A stretch of DNA of 16,604 bases from assembly GCA_002396325.1 (NCBI GenBank), contig DGXM01000087.1, positions 1 to 16,604 on the forward strand, given 5' to 3'. This document shows, piece after piece, positions 7,105 to 15,072 of the stretch. Origin of the DNA: Treponema sp. UBA4232. Lineage in GTDB: Bacteria > Spirochaetota > Spirochaetia > Treponematales > Treponemataceae. The notes beneath the pieces are model-generated. The model did no database searches and had not been told where the DNA came from. It saw only the letters and a list, made by a program, of their open reading frames with translations. Positions within the stretch are counted from its first letter, which is position 1, and every line of letters begins with the position of its first letter. Both the position numbers and the translations under genes were made by a program.

Positions 7105-8382
7105 ATGGAATATTCAGCATCGGAAGTAATGCAGTACGTTCAGGAAAATGACGTGAAATTCATAAAGCTGCTTTTCGTGGACATTTTCGGGGCTGTAAAA
7201 AGCTTTTCTGTTCAACCGTCGGTTTTGAAGAGAGCATTTAAGGAAGGCGTTTCTTTTGATGCGAATGCCGTGAAGGGATTTTTGAATGTAAGCAAAAGCG
7301 ATCTTTTCATCATTCCGGACCCTTCGACTCTTTCCGTGCTTCCGTGGAGACCGCAGAGGGGAAGGGTGGCCCGCTTGTACTGCAACATAGTCTACCCGGA
7401 CGGAACGCCTTTCGAGGGGGATTCCCGCCGCATCTTGAGGAACGTGTCCGAACGGGCTTCAGAAATGGGTTACGACGTGCAGATTGGGACCGAATGTGAG
7501 TTTTATCTTTTCAAATTGGATCAGGATGGAAACATCGGTGGTCCTCAGGATAATGCCTCCTACTGCGATCTTGCCCCCGTGGACAAAGGTGAAAACGTGA
7601 GACGCGACATAATCCTTAATCTTGAGCAGATGGGGATTGTGCCTGAAACCAGCCACCACGAATCAGGCCCCGGTCAGAATGAAATTGACTTCCGTTACGA
7701 CAAGGCGATGCGTGCGGCGGACAATGTGTCTACTTTCAAGACTACGGTACGCACCATAGCTGCACAGAGTGGATTGTATGCCTCGTTTACGCCGAAACCA
7801 ATGCCTTCCGAAGCCGGCAACGGATTTCATGTGAATCTTTCGCTGCACAAAAATTCCCAGAATCTTTTTGCCGAAAAAACATTGAACAAGGAAGCGCAGT
7901 CTTTCATCGCAGGAATCCTTTCGCACATCCGCGAGATTACGGTCTTTGCGAATCCCCTTGCGTATTCATACGAACGTCTTGGATGTTTTGAAGCTCCCAA
8001 ATACGTGTCATGGTCACGGCAGAACCGCAGTCAGCTCATACGGATTCCGGCGGCGGAAGGTGAACAGGCCCGGATTGAAGTGCGCTCCCCTGATTCTTCC
8101 TGCAACCAGTATCTTGTGATGGCTCTCATCATTGCGGCTGGACTTGACGGCATCGAGAAAAATCTGCCTCTTTCCCCCGCTGTTGATTTGGATTTGTACA
8201 CGGCTTCTGAAAAAGATTTGGAAGGTCTTGAAAAACTCCCCGGCAGTTTGGAGGAGGCCCGTTCAATTGCAAAAGATTCCACATTCGTTCGTTCCGTCAT
8301 CCCTGAAACAACTTTGCTTTCATTCCTGGAGGGAAACAACAGCAACGGCTTCTACAGCAACGGCTTCAGATTGGATGAATAG
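7105..8382 (+). CDS. glnA: type I glutamine synthetase, short C-terminal form
   Basis: 425 residues. Makes glutamine from glutamate, ammonia and ATP. Recognisable GS-I motifs: TECEFYLF (129-136), SHHESGPGQNEIDF (183-196), AGNGFHVNLSL (237-247), FEAP with flap Glu296, and NRSQLIRIP (307-315). The C-terminus is unusual: after SVIPETTLLSFLEG it ends in a short SNGFYSNGF repeat rather than the Trp/Tyr-containing tail I expect in the 440-residue alpha-type enzymes, and no adenylylation-type Tyr segment is seen. That suggests control by another route, and the downstream ANTAR gene is the obvious candidate. A GGAGAAGGA ribosome site overlaps the end of glmS, so the two genes are very probably co-transcribed. 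Confidence 0.93.
   Translation: MEYSASEVMQYVQENDVKFIKLLFVDIFGAVKSFSVQPSVLKRAFKEGVSFDANAVKGFLNVSKSDLFIIPDPSTLSVLPWRPQRGRVARLYCNIVYPDGTPFEGDSRRILRNVSERASEMGYDVQIGTECEFYLFKLDQDGNIGGPQDNASYCDLAPVDKGENVRRDIILNLEQMGIVPETSHHESGPGQNEIDFRYDKAMRAADNVSTFKTTVRTIAAQSGLYASFTPKPMPSEAGNGFHVNLSLHKNSQNLFAEKTLNKEAQSFIAGILSHIREITVFANPLAYSYERLGCFEAPKYVSWSRQNRSQLIRIPAAEGEQARIEVRSPDSSCNQYLVMALIIAAGLDGIEKNLPLSPAVDLDLYTASEKDLEGLEKLPGSLEEARSIAKDSTFVRSVIPETTLLSFLEGNNSNGFYSNGFRLDE
8338..8367 (+). repeat. 15 bp tandem duplication in the glnA 3' end
   Basis: Two adjacent 15 nt units differ only in their first base (A or T) and encode NSNGF then YSNGF (residues 412-421), eight codons before the stop at most. They sit exactly where the enzyme departs from the usual GS tail. 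Confidence 0.85.
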
Positions 8383-8385
8383 AAC

Positions 8386-8952
8386 ATGGATTCAGTGTTG
8401 ATTGTAAGCAATACCAGCTCCACTGTGGGCATTATCTCGGATTTTATGCGCTCTGAAACCATAGGAAGGATTTCCACGGCACAAAACGGAGCGCAGGCCA
8501 GGCGCAGCATTACGGAATCTGATTTTGATTTGATTATAATTGACACCCCGCTGCCCGATGAAACAGGAGATGACCTTGCGATTACCGCGGCAGACAAAAC
8601 CACAGCCGGAATCATTCTGATTGTGGACAACAGCCGTGTGTTCGAGCTTGGTGCCAGAGTAGAGGATTACGGTGTGTTTGCGCTTCCCAAGCCCACGACT
8701 CCTGAATTCTTTTATCAGGCGGCAAAACTGCTCACGGCGAGCAGATTGAGGGTGCTTCATCTTGAAAATGAAAACCAGCGTCTTCAAAAGAAAATAGAGG
8801 AAATCCGCATTGTGGACAGGGCAAAACTTGTGTTGATTCAGGTGCTTAAAATGACGGAGCCCCAGGCCCAGCACTACATTGAAAAACAGAGCATGGACTT
8901 GAGGCAGACCCGCATTGCGACAGCCGAAAACATCCTCCGCACCTACGAGTGA
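8386..8952 (+). CDS. ANTAR-domain regulator with pseudo-receiver
   Basis: 188 residues. An N-terminal CheY-like receiver (about 1-120) precedes a coiled segment rich in charged residues (about 122-137) and an ANTAR domain (about 139-187; DRAKLVLIQVLKMTEPQAQHYIE region). ANTAR proteins bind paired RNA hairpins and prevent transcription termination, often of nitrogen genes. The presumed phospho-Asp is D53 (LIIIDTPLPDE) and the conserved Lys is in LPKP, but the Mg-binding acidic pair after the first strand is missing (VSNTSS instead of VDD), so classical phosphorylation is doubtful. It starts 3 nt after the glnA stop with only a weak ribosome site, suggesting translational coupling. Clostridia carry a similar glnA plus ANTAR pair (from memory). 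Its RNA target was not found in this window. Confidence 0.88.
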   Translation: MDSVLIVSNTSSTVGIISDFMRSETIGRISTAQNGAQARRSITESDFDLIIIDTPLPDETGDDLAITAADKTTAGIILIVDNSRVFELGARVEDYGVFALPKPTTPEFFYQAAKLLTASRLRVLHLENENQRLQKKIEEIRIVDRAKLVLIQVLKMTEPQAQHYIEKQSMDLRQTRIATAENILRTYE

Positions 8953-8974
8953 CATCTTCGGCCATCGAAAAAAC

Positions 8975-10786
8975 TCACACTTTGAATCCGTTTATCATAT
9001 CGGAAACTTTCTTCGTTGCATCCAGGTTTCGCCCCGAGGCTTCCGCAACTGCAATCGCCATTCTTTCCATCAGCTCCATATCTCCCGAAACCGCACCGGA
9101 CCTGTTCTTCGTCTGTTCGGCGATTCCCTGGAGATCATGCACGTTTGTGAACACCTTTGAGCTTGCGTTCTTTATATGAAGCGATGCATCGGTAATGTCG
9201 CGTGTCGTTGAATCGAGACGTTTCATGCTGCCAAGGATGTTTTCCACACCTGCGTTCTGCTCCTGCATGCCTGTGCGCACTTCCTTGATGAGGTCCTCAA
9301 GCTGGTTGATTTTTGTTCCCACGCGGTCGAATGCATCCGCCGACTCCTTTGAAGTGTCGACAATGCCGCCTATGGCTTCGGTGATTCCTTCAAGCAGAGA
9401 TTTGATTGAACTTGACTGTGTGGCTGAAGTTTCTGCAAGCGTGCGGATTTCATCAGCAACAACACCGAATCCTTTTCCCAGCTCACCTGCGTGTGCGGCT
9501 TCGATTGCGGCGTTCATGGCCAAAAGGTTGGTCTGTTCCGCGATTGAGGAAATTGCGGCGTTTGCTTCGTTCAGGTTTTCAGACTGCTTTGCGATGCTTT
9601 CGATTTGTATTGAAACTTCTTCCTGCATCTGCCGTCCCTTTGTGGCATCGGTAACGAGTGAGCCGTATTCCTTGATAATCAGGTTCAGGCTGCGGTCCAC
9701 AGAGCGTATGTTCGAAGTGATTTCCTCGATTGCCGAAGAAGACTGCTGGATTGCGGAGGACTGATCCGAAATCCTGTCGTCAAGGCCGACAATTTCACTT
9801 TCCACAGTGCGCACTTCCGTCGAAATGGATTCAATCCGTTCGGACTGCTCTGAAATGCGGTCTGAGATTTCCTTTACACCGCCGCTCACTGTCTGGATTT
9901 TGGTCATGCTGTCGTTCATTTTCTGCGTCACATCGCCGCTCGTTTCAGAAAGAATTCCGCTTTCGTCCTGCAGGGATGAAACCAGACTTCCAAGACTCGA
10001 AATGACTTTGTTGCAGTTGCGCGCCAGTTCGGTGAGCTCGTTGTCGCCTTCTTCCGGGATGCGTGAAGTAAGGTCCGCCTTGCCGCATGAGATTTTTTCC
10101 ATTGATTTTGAAACAGAGTCAATCTTTCCGAAAATCGTCCTCGTGAAAAGGAAAATCACAATGATTCCGGCAGTGAAAAATGCCAATCCTATCGCAATGA
10201 TTATGCCAATCTGCTTGTTGATTGTGGAAACCTGCTCGGTCATATCGAAGTCGCAGCCTATGAATCCGACAATTATGCCGCGGCTGTTTGTAATGCTCTT
10301 GTAGGTGCTGATTTGGTATCCCCATTCATCCTGATTTTCTATTTCCGATGAGGTGACGCAGTCTTGTTTCAAAGTGTCGAATGGAAAGTGTCCGTAGTCG
10401 GCAATATCTTCTTCTGTGCCTAGCGGAGAGAAGTTCTCGGTGTCGCTTGGATCGCAGCTTCCGTCTATTACATACTTACAGATTGTTCCGTCCACGGGAA
10501 CCATGGTGTAAAGATACTGACATCCCGATGATGTGGCGATGTCGAGCATTTTGAGCCTTGTTTCTTCGTAAAACGGATCGGATTCAGAAGGGTTTTTGAT
10601 GAATTCGGAAAAACGTTCGCCGTCTATTACAAGGGCCGTCTTTTCAACGATGATTTTTCCCTGCTGTCTTGCAAGAACGGTTGCCGTTTTTTTAACGCCT
10701 GTTGAAGCTAGAAATGATATTATTCCGCATGATAAAAGTGTGAAAAGTCCGAAAATGGCAATGAAACGGATGCGCAGCGATTTCAT
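8975..10786 (-). CDS. methyl-accepting chemotaxis protein
   Basis: 603 residues. Transmembrane helix 1 (about 8-29), an extracytoplasmic sensor domain of about 160 residues (probably Cache-like; it contains GCQYLYTMVPVDG and DEWGYQIS), transmembrane helix 2 (about 192-216), HAMP (about 213-266), then a long coiled-coil signalling domain with the conserved hairpin tip (EQTNLLAMNAAIEAAHAGE at 417-435, then GKGFGVVADEIR). It would signal to CheA/CheW and the flagellar motor. There is no C-terminal CheR-tethering pentapeptide. Start at 10786 is chosen because AGGAG lies 6 nt upstream; a longer reading from 10825 would start inside the -10 box. The ligand is not predictable. Convergent with the ANTAR gene (22 nt between stops). 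Confidence 0.95.
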   Translation of the reverse strand: MKSLRIRFIAIFGLFTLLSCGIISFLASTGVKKTATVLARQQGKIIVEKTALVIDGERFSEFIKNPSESDPFYEETRLKMLDIATSSGCQYLYTMVPVDGTICKYVIDGSCDPSDTENFSPLGTEEDIADYGHFPFDTLKQDCVTSSEIENQDEWGYQISTYKSITNSRGIIVGFIGCDFDMTEQVSTINKQIGIIIAIGLAFFTAGIIVIFLFTRTIFGKIDSVSKSMEKISCGKADLTSRIPEEGDNELTELARNCNKVISSLGSLVSSLQDESGILSETSGDVTQKMNDSMTKIQTVSGGVKEISDRISEQSERIESISTEVRTVESEIVGLDDRISDQSSAIQQSSSAIEEITSNIRSVDRSLNLIIKEYGSLVTDATKGRQMQEEVSIQIESIAKQSENLNEANAAISSIAEQTNLLAMNAAIEAAHAGELGKGFGVVADEIRTLAETSATQSSSIKSLLEGITEAIGGIVDTSKESADAFDRVGTKINQLEDLIKEVRTGMQEQNAGVENILGSMKRLDSTTRDITDASLHIKNASSKVFTNVHDLQGIAEQTKNRSGAVSGDMELMERMAIAVAEASGRNLDATKKVSDMINGFKV

Positions 10787-10792
10787 AAAGAA

Positions 10793-10797
10793 CTCCT
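10793..10797 (-). promoter_or_regulatory. Shine-Dalgarno site that fixes the MCP start
   Basis: AGGAG on the minus strand, 6 nt before ATG 10786. The upstream ATG at 10825 overlaps the promoter and cannot be transcribed from it. Confidence 0.85.
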
Positions 10798-10823
10798 GAA
10801 CGTAGGGATATTTAACTCTATTC

Positions 10824-10852
10824 ATTATAACACATATTCAGCAATTTGTTAA
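10824..10852 (-). promoter_or_regulatory. strong sigma-70 type promoter for the MCP gene
   Basis: On the minus strand TTAACA (10852-10847, 5 of 6) and a perfect TATAAT (10829-10824) are 17 nt apart. The start would fall near 10817, giving a leader of about 30 nt. The motif is a housekeeping type; I did not see a sigma-28 flagellar promoter. Confidence 0.8.
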
Positions 10853-11005
10853 CGGAAATTTCAGAAACCAACCTACGTTTTTAGGTAATTCGTAATTCAA
10901 AATCCTGTGCTTTTGTTCTTCATTTGCCCGATTACCCTTTATATGGAAGCGAATTGAAAATTACCATAAAATCACAAAGAAACCCTATACTACAATTAAA
11001 AAAAA

Positions 11006-11014
11006 TGGTATAAT
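11006..11014 (+). promoter_or_regulatory. extended -10 promoter for parA, probably leaderless
   Basis: TGGTATAAT is a perfect extended -10 (TG, one base, then TATAAT at 11009-11014). The -35 region at 17 nt (TATACT, 10986-10991) is poor. Eight nt separate the -10 from ATG 11023 and no Shine-Dalgarno sequence is present. Between the MCP promoter and this one I see only weak inverted GGTAATT/AATTACC copies (10884-10890 and 10959-10965). Confidence 0.7.
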
Positions 11015-11022
11015 GTGAAATT

Positions 11023-11787
11023 ATGGGTAAGGTATTTGTTTTTGTGAACCAAAAGGGTGGCGTAGGAAAAACAACTTCGGCCATCAATATTGGTGCATAC
11101 ATCGCAAAAGCGGGAAAAAAAGTTCTGCTTGTGGACTTCGACAGCCAGGGAAATATGTCGAGCGGAGTGGGTGTAAACAAGGAAAAACCCACCATTTACG
11201 AACTGATTGCAGGAGAAGCCACTTCGGAACAGGCCATTAAACATTCCGTGGTGAAAAATCTTGATGCCATCAGTGCGTCTATTGATCTTGCTGGTCTTGC
11301 CATTGAGCTTGTGCAGAATTATGACAAGGAGGAGCGCAATTTCCTGCTGAAAAAGGCCCTTGACCCGTTGAAAGCCAGCTATGATTTTATTTTGATTGAC
11401 TGTCCTCCATCGCTTGGACTTCTTACTTTGAATGGACTTACCGCCGCCGATGCTGTGCTGGTTCCAATGCAGTGCGAATATTTTGCCCTTGAAGGTATCA
11501 CGCTTTTGCTTCAGACCGTAAAAAAAGTGCAGCAGACCATAAATCCTTCCCTTGTCATCGGCGGAATCTTCTTTACCATGTATGACAGCCGCACCCGTCT
11601 TGCCCAGGATGTGGTTATGCAGGTGAAGAGTTATTTCAAGGATGTGGTTTTCAATACGATTATCCCCCGCAACATCCGTCTTTCCGAGGCACCTTCGCAT
11701 GGAGAGCCCATTTGTATGTACGACCCGAACTGTGTGGGTGCCAAAAGCTATGAAAAACTGTCTGAAGAGGTGTTGAGCCGTGGCTAA
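11023..11787 (+). CDS. parA: chromosome partitioning ATPase ParA/Soj
   Basis: 254 residues, typical of chromosomal Soj. A deviant Walker A motif KGGVGKTT (11-18) includes the signature first lysine K11, DFDSQGN follows, and LIDCPPSLGLLT forms the Walker B region. There is no N-terminal helix-turn-helix extension of plasmid type. The ATP-dependent dimer binds DNA non-specifically and, with ParB on parS sites, segregates origins and influences replication initiation. The gene overlaps parB by 8 nt, so the two are translationally coupled. No ribosome site precedes the ATG, and the -10 box position predicts a leaderless message. No parS sequence was seen in the window. Confidence 0.96.
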   Translation: MGKVFVFVNQKGGVGKTTSAINIGAYIAKAGKKVLLVDFDSQGNMSSGVGVNKEKPTIYELIAGEATSEQAIKHSVVKNLDAISASIDLAGLAIELVQNYDKEERNFLLKKALDPLKASYDFILIDCPPSLGLLTLNGLTAADAVLVPMQCEYFALEGITLLLQTVKKVQQTINPSLVIGGIFFTMYDSRTRLAQDVVMQVKSYFKDVVFNTIIPRNIRLSEAPSHGEPICMYDPNCVGAKSYEKLSEEVLSRG

Positions 11788-12715
11788 ACAGAGAAGACTT
11801 GGAAAAGGTTTGGAAGCATTGATGGACGAGGCAGGTGGACTTGAACCTTCTGTTCCGGTGAGTGCGCCCGTAAAACCGAAATCAGACATCCCGGAGGGAA
11901 TTACAGTTGACGAAAACGGCTCTTTGTGGGTGAATCCTGCTTTGCTGAAACCAAATCCGCATCAGCCCAGACAATATTTTGATGAAGAGCAGCTTTCCGA
12001 ACTTACTGAAAACGTGAAACAGGAAGGCATCCTTTCACCAATCACAATTGAAGATGCAGGTGACGGTTCCTTCTATATAATTATGGGCGAGCGGCGTACC
12101 AGGGCGGCTATTGCGGCCGGATTGGAAAAAGTGCCCGTTCAGCTGCGTAAATATTCAGACAGCCGTAAACTCGAGGTTGCCCTGATTGAAAACATCCAGC
12201 GTGCGGATTTGAACCCCATTGAAGAGGCCCAGGCATATTATCAGCTGATGGAAATGGAAAATATCACCCAGGACCAGGTGGCTCAGAAAGTGGGAAAGAA
12301 GCGCTCCACCGTGGCGAACAGCATCCGTCTTTTGAAACTTCCGCAGGAAGTTCAGGCTGCAATTGCGACCGGTGCCATTTCTTCAGGACATGCAAGGGCT
12401 CTGCTTTCAGTGATAAATCCTGCCGACCAGAGGGTGCTTTTCAACAAATTGGTGGAAGAAGGTCTTTCTGTCCGTGAGTGCGAAAAACAGGCTGCGGAAA
12501 TGAACGGAGAAAAAAAATCTCCCAAGAAAACAGGCCCTGCAAAACCCTCTGTTGACGACCGCGACCCCAATTACATTGCGATTGAACAGAAGTTCCGCGA
12601 TGTTTTCGGCACAAAAGTCCAGCTCAAGGGTTCTTTCGACAAAGGCACAATCACAGTGAATTATTTTACACGAGAGGATTTGGACCGCATTTATAATATT
12701 ATTGCAAAAAAATAG
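11780..12715 (+). CDS. parB: chromosome partitioning protein ParB/Spo0J
   Basis: 311 residues from a GTG start, with a GAGGTG ribosome site 7 nt upstream. The order is the N-terminal ParA-stimulating GKGLEAL motif (8-14), the ParB/Srx CTP-binding domain with GERRTRAA (103-110) and ENIQR (137-141), a central helix-turn-helix region (about 163-185), a Lys/Pro-rich linker (about 244-258) and a C-terminal dimerisation domain (about 262-311). ParB clamps load at parS and slide along DNA in a CTP-dependent manner. All key motifs look intact. It overlaps the 3' end of parA by 8 nt. An 86 nt gap to the next gene holds weak hairpins but no clear terminator. Confidence 0.96.
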   Translation: MAKQRRLGKGLEALMDEAGGLEPSVPVSAPVKPKSDIPEGITVDENGSLWVNPALLKPNPHQPRQYFDEEQLSELTENVKQEGILSPITIEDAGDGSFYIIMGERRTRAAIAAGLEKVPVQLRKYSDSRKLEVALIENIQRADLNPIEEAQAYYQLMEMENITQDQVAQKVGKKRSTVANSIRLLKLPQEVQAAIATGAISSGHARALLSVINPADQRVLFNKLVEEGLSVRECEKQAAEMNGEKKSPKKTGPAKPSVDDRDPNYIAIEQKFRDVFGTKVQLKGSFDKGTITVNYFTREDLDRIYNIIAKK

Positions 12716-12790
12716 GGTGTTCAGGAAAAACCTGCCTTCAGATTTTTTTCGAGGTTCCCTATGGTTGATGATTCAAAGCCTTGATTGCAG

Positions 12791-12796
12791 AGGAGG
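12791..12796 (+). promoter_or_regulatory. Shine-Dalgarno site that fixes the small membrane protein start
   Basis: A full AGGAGG lies 5 nt before ATG 12802. An in-frame TTG at 12781 would run straight through it and is rejected. Confidence 0.85.
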
Positions 12797-12801
12797 GGTG
12801 T

Positions 12802-13263
12802 ATGGCTGACGAAAACGTGAACATGAATGAAGATCCGTGGAATGTGACATCTTCCGGTGCTGAAAAAGAAGAAATGCCGGTGCAGACACTTCCATATCTT
12901 GAACCGGACGGCAATGCGGAAAATGCATCAGGCACTGAAAACTCAGTGAATTCATCTGAATCAAAAAATGGGGCTGTTTCAGAACTTCGCGACGATTTTG
13001 CGCTTGTTTCGATGGTTTGCGGCATAATTTCCCTGTTCACAATGTTCGGTGCTTCCGGCATACTGGCTCTGGTCTTCGCATTCCTCTCGAAGCGCGGAGG
13101 TCATCGGAACTCCCGTTCCACAGTGGGGCTTGTCTGCTCCATCGTAAGTTTTGTTTTTTCAATCCTGATTTGGATGGTTTTGTTCGGCACTTTTGTGGCT
13201 GCTGTATTTGCAAATATCAAAAACGGTACCGGTTTTCATTTCTATAAGAAGTTCACCTTTTAG
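12802..13263 (+). CDS. small membrane protein, DUF4190-like
   Basis: 153 residues of unknown function. An acidic, Asn/Ser/Glu-rich and probably disordered cytoplasmic half (1-62) precedes two hydrophobic blocks (about 66-97 and 105-135) separated by the basic loop SKRGGHRNSR. The repeated glycine-punctuated helices (CGIISLF, GILALVFAFLSKRGG, TVGLVCSIVSFVF) resemble DUF4190 membrane proteins; the match is from pattern memory and moderate. It follows parB by 86 nt and precedes the HD gene by 9 nt, so it likely belongs to the same transcript as the HD and AraC genes. Confidence 0.72.
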   Translation: MADENVNMNEDPWNVTSSGAEKEEMPVQTLPYLEPDGNAENASGTENSVNSSESKNGAVSELRDDFALVSMVCGIISLFTMFGASGILALVFAFLSKRGGHRNSRSTVGLVCSIVSFVFSILIWMVLFGTFVAAVFANIKNGTGFHFYKKFTF

Positions 13264-13272
13264 GAGACAGAC

Positions 13273-14319
13273 ATGAAAAGCAATTTCGATATTGAGAAGT
13301 ACCATTCCATTCTCTGTCCCGACTATCCTGATTTTTTGGATTCCTATCTGCGTGTTTTACTGATTCAGCGTCTTTCCGGCGTCGGTCTTTTGTGCGGCAC
13401 TGACTGGACCCCTCTTTTTCACAACAAGTTTTTTTATTCAAGACTGAACCATTCCATCGGTGTGGCTCTGATTGTCTGGAATTTCACTCACGACAAAAAG
13501 CAGACCCTCGCAGGACTTGTGCACGACATTGCGACTCCGGCATTCAGCCACGTGGTTGATTTTATGAACGGAGATGCATCGACCCAGGAAAGCACGGAAG
13601 CGTCCACGAAAAAAATAATCAATGAGGATATTGAACTCAGTGAACTCCTTTTCAGTCAGGGAATCTACAAATACGAAATCGACGACTATCACAAGTATCC
13701 CATCGCAGACAACGAAGTCCCCGGCCTGAGTGCAGACAGACTTGAGTATATGTATCCTTCCGGGGCGGCTCTTGAAGGTGTGTGGACTATTGAGGAAATT
13801 GCCGGGAATTACTCGCAGATTGCGGTTTTGAAAAATGAAAAAGGCTGTGACGAGCTGGGCTTTGTGTCGCTTGAAGCGGCTTTGGAATACACAGAGAAAT
13901 TCTGCCGGATAAGCAGGATTCTTCAAAAAAATGAAGACAAGGTTGCAATGCAGTTGATGGCGGACATCCTTTCGCGGGCCATAGAATTGCACTATATAAT
14001 GGAAGAAGATTTGTATGTCATGGATGAATCCTACCTTATCCGCAAATTCGACAACATTGCAAGGCGCAGACTTGACGCTGAATTTACAAAACTCTACTCG
14101 ACTTTCCGCACAATGAAAGAAGTTGTCGGTTCCGACACTCCCATTTCAGGTGCCTACTGTGTTTCCCTCAACGTAAAAAAAAGATACGTAAATCCTCTGG
14201 TGAAAAACAGCTCTGGAACTGCCGAAAGGCTTTCGGATGTGAGCAAAGAGGGACGTGAGTGCATTGACGACTTCCTGAATTTCAAAGACAGCAGGTACGG
14301 CTGCGTTTACTGGGCCTGA
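13273..14319 (+). CDS. HD-domain phosphohydrolase (COG1078/dGTPase-like)
   Basis: 348 residues. A full HD metal-ligand set is visible: H60 (SRLNHSIGVAL), H84-D85 (GLVHDIATPAFSH, with H93) and D155 (SADRLEYM). That order and the ADR-x-(D/E)-Y segment are typical of the HD group containing dGTPases, SAMHD1 and related nucleotide phosphohydrolases. The likely substrate is a phosphorylated nucleotide, but it cannot be named. The C-terminal third (about 200-348) has no motif I recognise. An AGGAG ribosome site overlaps the preceding stop codon, and the AraC-type gene starts 5 nt after this one, so all three are probably one operon. Not related in sequence to the HD-GYP protein at 4224. Confidence 0.85.
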   Translation: MKSNFDIEKYHSILCPDYPDFLDSYLRVLLIQRLSGVGLLCGTDWTPLFHNKFFYSRLNHSIGVALIVWNFTHDKKQTLAGLVHDIATPAFSHVVDFMNGDASTQESTEASTKKIINEDIELSELLFSQGIYKYEIDDYHKYPIADNEVPGLSADRLEYMYPSGAALEGVWTIEEIAGNYSQIAVLKNEKGCDELGFVSLEAALEYTEKFCRISRILQKNEDKVAMQLMADILSRAIELHYIMEEDLYVMDESYLIRKFDNIARRRLDAEFTKLYSTFRTMKEVVGSDTPISGAYCVSLNVKKRYVNPLVKNSSGTAERLSDVSKEGRECIDDFLNFKDSRYGCVYWA

Positions 14320-14324
14320 AAAAA

Positions 14325-15002
14325 ATGACTGGCAGAATCCTCGTGGTGGGCACAGACTCCAAACTCGCCGGTCAGTTTCCCAGAGATGCGGTGGTGGAGT
14401 TGGTGTCTTCCGTTGCTTTCATTGAGCCTCTCCTTTTTTCTTTTCTCCCCGACCTCATTGTATTCGACTCCATTTTCAGTGCCGACGTTGATGCGCTCCG
14501 TAAAAACGAAAAACTGCTTTCAGTCCCTGTTTTGATAATCTCCCGAAATCTCATTTATCAGGAAAATCTGGAACGTCTTGTTCAGGCTCCCCGCGTGGTT
14601 CTGTTCAATTCCGCCGTTTGTTCGCACCCAGGTTTCTGCAGAAGAGTTTCCGCAATGACCGAAGACCGTAAATCATTTCTGCCGTCGAAAACATCCTCCC
14701 TTGTGAAAAACGCCATTGTGTTTGTGAACCGTCATTATTCAGAAAATCTTTCGCGTGAAAAAATTGCAGGTGCCATAAATTCCAGCGAAGACTATCTTTC
14801 CCGAATCTTCAAAAAAGAAACCGGCATACCGTTGTGGGAATACATCAACTGGTTCCGCTTGGACGAAGCACGCACTCTGCTTGTGACCGACGGACTTTCG
14901 GTAAAAGAAACGGCCCATAAATGCGGATTTGAAGACCCTGCCTATTTCAGCCGCGCATTCAGCCAAAGGTACGGACATTCTCCCGCCACAGTGAAACTTT
15001 GA
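14325..15002 (+). CDS. AraC-type DNA-binding regulator with receiver-like N-terminus
   Basis: 225 residues. The C-terminal ~100 residues (124-225) form a clear AraC/XylS double helix-turn-helix: LSREKIAGAINSSEDYLSRIFKKE, then a second unit ending in CGFEDPAYFSRAFSQRYGHSP. The N-terminal ~115 residues alternate strands and helices like a CheY receiver, with D48 in LPDLIVFDS as a candidate phospho-acceptor. The acidic Mg-binding pair after strand 1 is replaced (VVGTDS), and no switch Lys is obvious, so it is probably a pseudo-receiver. No histidine kinase is nearby. It starts 5 nt after the HD gene with no ribosome site, suggesting translational coupling. Target genes are unknown. Confidence 0.85.
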   Translation: MTGRILVVGTDSKLAGQFPRDAVVELVSSVAFIEPLLFSFLPDLIVFDSIFSADVDALRKNEKLLSVPVLIISRNLIYQENLERLVQAPRVVLFNSAVCSHPGFCRRVSAMTEDRKSFLPSKTSSLVKNAIVFVNRHYSENLSREKIAGAINSSEDYLSRIFKKETGIPLWEYINWFRLDEARTLLVTDGLSVKETAHKCGFEDPAYFSRAFSQRYGHSPATVKL

Positions 15003-15060
15003 AATCTCCTGTGGTCCGGCAAAGATTTTGAATTTACTGGAACAAAAATCCCAAATACGC

Positions 15061-15066
15061 TACACT
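15061..15066 (+). promoter_or_regulatory. possible -10 box for a leaderless MBL hydrolase mRNA
   Basis: TACACT (4 to 5 matches to consensus) ends 6 nt before ATG 15073, and no Shine-Dalgarno sequence is present. The -35 region is weak; an alternative pair is TTTACT (15033-15038) with TACGCT (15056-15061), 17 nt apart. Lower confidence than the other promoters. Confidence 0.35.
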
Positions 15067-15072
15067 GCATAC

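Noticed and set aside
10787..10825. Longer MCP N-terminus from ATG 10825
   Set aside because: That ATG lies inside the -10 box; AGGAG before 10786 marks the true start.
12716..12760. Terminator after parB (CAGG-AAAAA-CCTG, then a T7 run)
   Set aside because: The stem is only 4 bp and the T run starts 8 nt beyond it, so it does not fit an intrinsic terminator. An outer ATAGGG/CCCTAT pairing is possible but unconvincing.
5958..13560. CCACGTGG sites (e.g. near 5958, 13549) as parS
   Set aside because: They share only the central CACGTG with the parS consensus and lie inside coding sequence; flanking TGTT/AACA bases are absent.
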